Assembly: GCA_023414355.1 (NCBI GenBank)
Contig: JAEZOB010000042.1
Span: forward strand, 310,001-374,000
Length of the DNA stretch: 64,000 bases
Direction of reading: 5' to 3'
Source of the DNA: Bacillota bacterium
Lineage (GTDB): Bacteria; Bacillota; Clostridia; Lachnospirales; Lachnospiraceae
Below are positions 58,668-64,000 of the stretch, piece by piece (position 1 is the first letter of the stretch; each line of letters starts with the position of its first letter). The notes beneath the pieces were generated by a model. The model searched no databases. It was not told the DNA's origin and saw nothing but the letters and a program-made list of their open reading frames with translations. Made by a program: the position numbers and the translations under genes.

Positions 58668-61043
58668 CTATTCATATGCCAACATCTCTTTCAGTGAAGA
58701 GCCTGCTGCTTTCCAGGCCGGAACGAGTCCTGACAGGAAGGCTACGATGATTGAAATCGCAAACCATAGGAGCATCCCGGAAAGTGATATTGTATTATTC
58801 AAATCAGTGTGTAGAAATATCTGTCCAAAATAATTTCCTGTCCAGATAGAAATCGGGTAGGATAAAATTACTCCTAACAGCCATCCTGCTGCTCCCATAA
58901 GAATAACTTCTGATGAAATCATCGTGATGAGCTGCCTGCTATTTACCCCAATTGCCTTTTGAATTCCAAGCTCACGTCTTCTCTCTGAAATATTAAGCCC
59001 GATGGCAGAGGCTATACTGAGTCCTCCTACGATTACAGCCAATACGGCAACGATGGAGAGAAAATTCACAATGATATTCAGATGTTCTACAAACGCCTTT
59101 CGCAAAAGGCCGATATTCCAGTTTTCAGAGATCTCAATTCCTTGCGTCCGGAAGTCAGCCTCAAGCTTTTTAGAAAGCTCTACCTGTTGATCCGAAGTTA
59201 GATCCTTTACCGAAAACATGATGTTCTGTCTGGAGGCCCCGCTAAATAGAGTTTCATATGTATCTAGATTGATGTAGATACTTGGAAGCGGAGGTATTTC
59301 ATTCACGATCCCAACGATTACGACAGCGGCACTCTGCTCTCCGATTTTCATCGTGACGGTCATTCCCGGTTGTATCCACTTTTCTTCATCCCACAGCGCT
59401 TTATTGATGATGACTGCAGGCTCCGAGGTTTGAAGATTCGACCCTTCCAGTAGATTAAAATGTATCATGGAGCTGTTTCTCGGTAGTGCTTTTATCGTAT
59501 AAAAGGCTGAATCGGTACCATCCTCTTTTAGAAAATTTGCCGTATTTGCCTTATATACTTCTGCTTCTTCTACTCCGGTGATATCAGAAAGCTTCTTTAA
59601 TATCTCTTCCTCCGGATACTGCCCGTAAAGTCTGATATCAAAGTCATAGTCGAATGTTTTCATGCTTACATCAACTGTCTTGCCGATCGAAGCAACAATA
59701 TTTTGGGAGGTCATAAAGAGTACTCCGCCTGTTGCCAACGCAAGGATTGCCAGGATAGTACGGCCCTTCTTGCGAAACACATTATTGAAAGGAATCCTGA
59801 TTTGAGAGTTCATCTTGTTCCTTCTGCGTGGATAGGAACTTGTATTCTTTGATTTACCACTGCTGCTTTGTTCCGACAAGCCTTCCTTCACGGTTATGAT
59901 GCAGCTTTTATAGATCGGATAGAAGGATGCAACAAGTGGTATCAGAATTCCTGCAGATACGATGACAGTATAGACCCAAAAAGGAATTCGATAGCTCGTA
60001 ATTTCAAAATTCAATACTCCTGCAGCAAAATCAGAATAACCCGATCCTACAAAAATTGATATCGGTATACTTACCACAATTGCTGCGAAACTGATTAGTA
60101 ACACATATATGAAATATGGAAGAGCAATATCCCGGATATCGGCTCCTGCAGATTTCATGATCGCTATCTGCTTTGTCTGTGTGGACATTATAAAATTCAG
60201 TAGGTTGATGATGATAATGCACGCAACGAATAATGAAATTACAGCAAACGCCTGTATTAAAAAGAGTAGTGATTTCAACTGATCGCCATGCGGATGCTTT
60301 CCCGGGACAGGGACATCCACCTTGGCAACCTGATACCCATTTTGAAGCAATTGCACTTTCATATCTGCAGCTAACTCTCTCAGCTTTTCCCGGTCAAATC
60401 TGTTATCATACGATACAATATGAAGCTCATCGTACCACCCCGAATAGCCTAAGGTCTGTAACGCTTCCAATGTTAAAAAAGCATAGGAGTATTTTTCCAT
60501 AGAGGCCGGAGAAAGACCCGGTGCATGAACTCTTCCACTCAAGTTCATTTTGGTTTCCTTCCCACCGGGAAGCTTGATCACCACCTCTTCCTCATATCCC
60601 TTTCTCAGATAGGTCAGGTTCTTCAAAGAATCCCTTTCCAGTGCCATTTGATCATTCGCTGTCGGCAGTATCCCCTTCTCAAGTGTAAAGGTATCTACTT
60701 TCAGACTGTTAAAATTCTCAATTGCGAACAGATGGATCGTACCATAGGTGCCATTTTCTCTATTAATGCGGGCAAGCTGTGTTTTTCTGACTTCGACAGT
60801 AAGATTGTCTTTCATTCCTTGGATCAGGTCCACAGCTCCTGCATCAAGATTACTGACTTTTAAAACAATGGATGACGGATTCGTATTCATATAGTTCGTA
60901 TCCATTTCTCTGGTTAATATAGAGAACGCGGTCAGAACAAAGCCAATGCTAACAATACCAATCAATATGCCCAGGAATGCCATCACTGTCCTTCCCTGAT
61001 AAATTCTCAATTCCCTGAATACTTTTTTATAATTTGTCTTCAC
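58668..61043 (-). CDS. FtsX-type ABC transporter permease
   Basis: The protein has 791 residues from a GTG start at 61043, six bases after AAAGGTGA; the nearby ATG is out of frame and stops at once. The layout is an N-terminal helix, a large outside domain (about 45-260), three helices (near 265-385), a second outside domain and three C-terminal helices including an ISERRRELGIQKAIG motif. It is a MacB/BceB-like double-FtsX exporter for peptides, lipids or antibiotics, paired with the ATPase 16 bp upstream. Confidence 0.87.
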   Translation of the reverse strand: MKTNYKKVFRELRIYQGRTVMAFLGILIGIVSIGFVLTAFSILTREMDTNYMNTNPSSIVLKVSNLDAGAVDLIQGMKDNLTVEVRKTQLARINRENGTYGTIHLFAIENFNSLKVDTFTLEKGILPTANDQMALERDSLKNLTYLRKGYEEEVVIKLPGGKETKMNLSGRVHAPGLSPASMEKYSYAFLTLEALQTLGYSGWYDELHIVSYDNRFDREKLRELAADMKVQLLQNGYQVAKVDVPVPGKHPHGDQLKSLLFLIQAFAVISLFVACIIIINLLNFIMSTQTKQIAIMKSAGADIRDIALPYFIYVLLISFAAIVVSIPISIFVGSGYSDFAAGVLNFEITSYRIPFWVYTVIVSAGILIPLVASFYPIYKSCIITVKEGLSEQSSSGKSKNTSSYPRRRNKMNSQIRIPFNNVFRKKGRTILAILALATGGVLFMTSQNIVASIGKTVDVSMKTFDYDFDIRLYGQYPEEEILKKLSDITGVEEAEVYKANTANFLKEDGTDSAFYTIKALPRNSSMIHFNLLEGSNLQTSEPAVIINKALWDEEKWIQPGMTVTMKIGEQSAAVVIVGIVNEIPPLPSIYINLDTYETLFSGASRQNIMFSVKDLTSDQQVELSKKLEADFRTQGIEISENWNIGLLRKAFVEHLNIIVNFLSIVAVLAVIVGGLSIASAIGLNISERRRELGIQKAIGVNSRQLITMISSEVILMGAAGWLLGVILSYPISIWTGNYFGQIFLHTDLNNTISLSGMLLWFAISIIVAFLSGLVPAWKAAGSSLKEMLAYE

Positions 61044-61059
61044 TTCATATCACCTTTTC

Positions 61060-61764
61060 CTACTTATTTTGAGTATCCTCTATAATCTGCCCATCACTGA
61101 TTCGAATGATTCTCTTACAGCGTTCCGCCAGTTCGTTGTTATGGGTTACCATGATGACGTTTTTCCCCTCTTCAGTAAGTGATTTCAATAGAGTAAAGAT
61201 CTCCTCAGAGGTATTACTGTCAAGATTTCCTGTCGGTTCATCCGCATAAATGATGTCAGGGTCATTCGCTAATGCCCGGGCAATGGCTACTCGCTGTTGT
61301 TCTCCTCCTGACAGAGCAGCCGGAAACTTATCGATATGGGCCTCCATCCCCACCTTGACGAGAAGTGCTTTCGCTCTTTCTCTTCTTTTGGATGAAGGAA
61401 TTCTTTTTGAAAAATCCATCGGCATAATCACATTTTCAAGGACGGTTAAGGTTGGCATCAGTTGAAAGAATTGAAACACAAAGCCGATATTTTCTCCTCT
61501 GAAGCGACTGAGCTGCCTTTCTTTTAAGAGATTGATTTCTTTGTCATTGACAAGGATCCGACCTTCTGTTGGTGTATCAATCCCTCCAAGCAGGTTTAGT
61601 AAGGTGGATTTTCCACTTCCTGATTTTCCTACAATTGCAATAAATTCCCCCGGATTAATCTTCAGATCCAACCCCCTTAACGCCCAGAAATCCTTCTCAC
61701 CTACGGTGTATCTCTTTTTTACATTTTCAAGTACAATAACTGCTTTCCTATCATTACACAACAT
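61060..61764 (-). CDS. ABC transporter ATP-binding protein of the FtsX-type exporter
   Basis: The protein has 234 residues from ATG 61764 (MLCNDRK), five to six bases after GAAGGAGG; the longer start has no site. It has Walker A GKSGSGKST, signature LSGGEQQRVAIARALA, Walker B IIYADEPTGNLD and an H-loop VTHNNE. The PTGNLD form fits ATPases of FtsX-type permeases. The divergent TetR at 62126 and the dyad at 61798-61837 probably control it. Confidence 0.93.
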   Translation of the reverse strand: MLCNDRKAVIVLENVKKRYTVGEKDFWALRGLDLKINPGEFIAIVGKSGSGKSTLLNLLGGIDTPTEGRILVNDKEINLLKERQLSRFRGENIGFVFQFFQLMPTLTVLENVIMPMDFSKRIPSSKRRERAKALLVKVGMEAHIDKFPAALSGGEQQRVAIARALANDPDIIYADEPTGNLDSNTSEEIFTLLKSLTEEGKNVIMVTHNNELAERCKRIIRISDGQIIEDTQNK

Positions 61765-61797
61765 TTTTTCCTCCTTCTCTTGCAAAACAAAAATAAA

Positions 61798-61837
61798 AAT
61801 CGTATAATATGTACGTTACTGAACATATTGTACGATT
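61798..61837. promoter_or_regulatory. Large dyad operator between the ABC operon and tetR
   Basis: AATCGTATAATATGT (61798-61812) and ACATATTGTACGATT (61823-61837) match in 14 of 15 positions as an inverted repeat with a 10-base centre. It covers the promoter area of the leftward ABC operon and fits a TetR dimer site. A TATAAT at about 61857 may belong to the rightward tetR promoter. Confidence 0.75.
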
Positions 61838-61933
61838 TCTATCATAAGAAGCTTTTTATAATGTTTCAATAACCAGTCAATTAAAAAAGTATCATATTGA
61901 ACATTTTCAACAATTTGTTCAGAAATGAGGATA

Positions 61934-62099
61934 GTGTGAACAAAAAACAGTTCACACGGGAAGAAGCTGCGAAGTTCGTGCAGTGGCACTCACTCCTTGT
62001 TCTTCCAGGTTTTGAACTGTGCAAAGCGGTAACATGGAGATTTAGTTTGAAAAATCAAGATTTTTCACAAGGTAAATTTGTGCTTACGTCCAAATTTAC
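61934..62099 (+). other. Run of stacked hairpins in the tetR leader
   Basis: GTGTGAAC/GTTCACAC (61934-61957), GGAAGAA/TTCTTCC enclosing GTGC/GCAC (61959-62008), TGAAAAATC/GATTTTTCA (62048-62067) and GTAAATTTG/CAAATTTAC (62072-62099) follow each other. A 79-codon open frame covers them but does not look like a protein. It could be a structured leader RNA. Confidence 0.5.
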
Positions 62100-62125
62100 A
62101 GGTGCTCATAAGAAAGGAGATTTAC

Positions 62126-62716
62126 ATGAAGGCTGAAAAACCGGATCGCCGAACTGAAAAGACACGCCAGTCGCTATTATTTGCGCTGAGCGATTTAATG
62201 CAGGAAAAGAAGTATAGTAATATTACAATTCAGGAGATTATTGACAGGGCAAATGTGGGCAGATCCACCTTTTATGCACATTTTGAGACAAAGGATGAGC
62301 TGCTGAGCAGCTGCATGGAGCATATCTTTGGAATGCTGAATCAGCAGATCACCGACTGTGTCGAGCAAGCCGGCAATCAGCTGCGCTTTGTACCTGTCAC
62401 TGAACTTTTTGAACATGTGAAGGATAACAGCCGTTTGATTAAGGGCCTTATGAGCTCTGAACGCTCGGATATACTCCTTAATAAAATTCAAGCCTATTGG
62501 AATCATAAAATTGAGCAATATCTGCTTACACAATACTTAAGTCAAAGGGAACCTATCGTTCCTCTGACCTTACTTACAAATCACATCACCAGTACCATGC
62601 TTGAATTGCTGATCTGGTGGATTAGTCACAATATGCCCTATTCCCCCCAACAAATGGACGAATACTTTCAGTTGCTGATTAATCCCTGTATTCAGTCAGC
62701 ATTTTCCGCAAAGTAA
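62126..62716 (+). CDS. TetR family regulator of the divergent ABC exporter
   Basis: The protein has 196 residues from ATG 62126 (MKAEKPDRRTEKTRQS), six bases after AAAGGAG. Its helix-turn-helix shows YSNITIQEIIDRANVGRSTFYAHFETKDELL, the TetR signature, with an AcrR/TetR-C-like tail ending in a helix. It is divergent from the ABC ATPase gene; the dyad at 61798-61837 is the likely operator. Confidence 0.9.
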   Translation: MKAEKPDRRTEKTRQSLLFALSDLMQEKKYSNITIQEIIDRANVGRSTFYAHFETKDELLSSCMEHIFGMLNQQITDCVEQAGNQLRFVPVTELFEHVKDNSRLIKGLMSSERSDILLNKIQAYWNHKIEQYLLTQYLSQREPIVPLTLLTNHITSTMLELLIWWISHNMPYSPQQMDEYFQLLINPCIQSAFSAK

Positions 62717-62717
62717 T

Positions 62718-63350
62718 CTAATTATTTTTAATAAATAGTCGGAAATCACAGTAGTCGTCTCCCCTGCCTAATGTTTTTGTTCTTCCCCACACAAGCTTTG
62801 GATGCATACTGCCGTAAGTGATATCATCCGATTTACAGAAGAATTGTGTCAGCTCAGGGTATCCATACTTCTTACAGGTTAGCTGATAAGGGCACAGTAC
62901 CATATCTCTGGCGAAGCCCTTGACACCCGGTACTTTTTTACTTTGAAACCCTGCCTCAGCGCCAAACATTTTATCAATTAAGTAATTAAATATTCCGGGC
63001 GTCAATCGATATAACCCGGGAATTTTCATTAGGTTTTGTATTGACTTTTTCGCTTTTTCCATTCCGAGTAATGACCATTGATCATATACCTCTAAAGCCT
63101 TCTCCCTGTTGCCTTCTTTTTCAATTAACACCTCATAAAAGGCAATACAGGGAAGTATTTGTTGTAAATGACTTTGTAATGCTTTATTGGAATCCTGATT
63201 GTCTTCCAGCAGCTTGGCTGTGCGCTGATAAACCTTCTCCAGATAAGTATCCATACCATTCTTTTGAAATTCGTACTGCAGACTTTTTGGCATAAGCATT
63301 TTTCGAATGTATTTCTTGGCTGCTTTATACCATATACTTTCTTTTTCCAT
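62718..63350 (-). CDS. L-2-amino-thiazoline-4-carboxylate hydrolase family protein
   Basis: The 210-residue protein ends with the conserved block CPYQLTCKKYGYPELTQFFC, KSDDITYGSMHPKLVWGRTKTLGRGDDYCDFRL, containing several Cys and acidic residues as in ATC hydrolase-like proteins. The founding enzyme opens the thiazoline ring to make S-carbamoyl cysteine; most family members have no tested function. It is cytosolic. It converges with tetR, only two bases from its stop. RBS AAAGGAAA precedes ATG 63350. Confidence 0.75.
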   Translation of the reverse strand: MEKESIWYKAAKKYIRKMLMPKSLQYEFQKNGMDTYLEKVYQRTAKLLEDNQDSNKALQSHLQQILPCIAFYEVLIEKEGNREKALEVYDQWSLLGMEKAKKSIQNLMKIPGLYRLTPGIFNYLIDKMFGAEAGFQSKKVPGVKGFARDMVLCPYQLTCKKYGYPELTQFFCKSDDITYGSMHPKLVWGRTKTLGRGDDYCDFRLFIKNN

Positions 63351-63518
63351 AATCGTTTCCTTTCAGTGTACTTAATTATGATCAGGCATACGTTTTAACA
63401 ATCATTGCCATGTATTCTTACATTATATACCATAGGAAAATAAATTTCAAAACAAATGACGGCAAGGATATCAATCCTCTTTGATTGAACTTCTTAAGCT
63501 AAAATCGGAAGATTAAAA

Positions 63519-63609
63519 AGTGCAGTAATCATTTAGAAGGTGAAAGACCTATCTTCCAACGAGTACGATGGATGCTGGTACTTTCACTTTCTATATGATT
63601 ACTGCACTT
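63519..63609 (-). terminator. Long hairpin terminator after trxA
   Basis: AAGTGCAGTAATCAT and a GTGAAAG block pair with CTTTCAC and ATGATTACTGCACTT over about 90 nt. Leftward reading is followed by TTTTTAATC. Confidence 0.7.
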
Positions 63610-63637
63610 ATAAAACAACCCTTTTTATGAGGATTTC

Positions 63638-63949
63638 CTATTTCAGCATCGATAAGATAGCATTCTTTGATTGAACACCCACGACACTGTGAGCAACTTT
63701 CCCATTTTTCATGACAACAAGTGTCGGGATACTCATAACACGAAATGCTTGAGCCAGCTCAGGCTGTTCATCTACATTGACTTTTCCAACTTTAGCTGTA
63801 TTACCGCTCTCATCTGCTACCTGTTCAACCGTAGGTCCCACCATTCTGCAGGGCCCGCACCAAGGTGCCCAAAAGTCAATTAATACCGGTTTATCAGAGT
63901 TGATAACCTCTTGTTCAAAATTATCCTTCGTTATCGTTAATACGCTCAT
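63638..63949 (-). CDS. trxA: Thioredoxin
   Basis: The 103-residue protein has the thioredoxin fold with active site FWAPWCGPCRM (WCGPC) and the cis-Pro SIPTLVV. It is a general disulfide reductant and the usual partner of MsrA, encoded at 28924-29442. AGAAGGAG precedes ATG 63949. It is a single gene, with the long hairpin after it. No thioredoxin reductase is adjacent within the window. Confidence 0.96.
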   Translation of the reverse strand: MSVLTITKDNFEQEVINSDKPVLIDFWAPWCGPCRMVGPTVEQVADESGNTAKVGKVNVDEQPELAQAFRVMSIPTLVVMKNGKVAHSVVGVQSKNAILSMLK

Positions 63950-64000
63950 ACGCCATTCTCCTTCTAATTATATTTTCATTCATATTGTTCTTCTATTTTT

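Noticed and set aside
61897..62136. A 79-codon rightward frame before tetR
   Set aside because: It runs through perfect hairpins, overlaps the tetR start and its ribosome binding site, and has no site of its own.

Overview
The window comes from a low-GC anaerobic Firmicute, most likely a Lachnospiraceae-type clostridium. Supporting signs are AT-rich intergenic DNA, strong AGGAGG-type ribosome binding sites, consensus sigma-A promoters with 17-bp spacers, a flavodiiron FprA oxygen-defence protein, an iron-sulfur flavoprotein, CUT1 sugar uptake and a CoA cluster with separate coaB and coaC. No rRNA, tRNA, CRISPR array or intact insertion sequence was seen. Most genes lie on the minus strand.

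Layout. 1-6.7 kb: uvsE (cut by the window edge), a divergent plsY, a DUF6323/DUF6179-like pair, and a MoxR ATPase plus zinc-motif VWA protein operon. 6.9-16 kb: a membrane diguanylate cyclase, a small P-loop kinase, an M20 peptidase with two membrane proteins, a DMT transporter with a histidine-rich tail, aldehyde dehydrogenase, a YdeI-like protein and a lytic transglycosylase. 16-26 kb: a divergent HxlR/flavin-protein pair, fprA, a TetR-ABC-MATE efflux operon with three operator sites, and a GGDEL-variant cyclase. 26-31 kb: a MarR-controlled flavin operon (membrane FMN-binding protein, flavodoxins, iron-sulfur flavoprotein), msrA and dus. 31-34 kb: a CUT1 sugar ABC transporter without its ATPase. 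34-40 kb: a 948-residue zinc-ribbon protein of unknown function and a TetM/EF-G-like GTPase fused to a YacP/Rae1-type NYN nuclease domain. 40-45 kb: MATE, a squalene-cyclase-repeat protein and an ABC-2 exporter. 45-50 kb: OsmC, an ECF sigma factor with a cysteine tail, and a TetR-coaB-coaC-coaX-S-component operon. 50-58 kb: a UvrA paralogue, a secreted beta-helix protein, a GT1 glycosyltransferase, and a divergent DMT/MocR pair. 58-64 kb: a TetR-linked FtsX-type ABC exporter with a 42-residue membrane protein, an ATC-hydrolase-like protein and trxA.

Three themes stand out. First, the regulators carry their operators inside consensus core promoters: TGAC-N6-GTCA three times for the efflux TetR, ATGACA-N4-TGTCAT twice for the CoA-operon TetR, and ATGTAA-N4-TTACAT for the MarR. 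This implies autoregulated, inducible operons. Second, very long imperfect palindromes (about 90-230 bp) sit at many 3' gene ends. Some look like long terminators, and two look like dispersed palindromic elements. Third, two loci look functionally new: the ribosomal-protection GTPase fused to a Rae1-type nuclease, and the CoA cluster in which CoaC and CoaX each lack a normally conserved active-site residue.

Several gene starts were moved downstream of the longest possible start because a Shine-Dalgarno site points to an inner ATG. All functional calls rest on motif reading and recalled family features, not on database searches.
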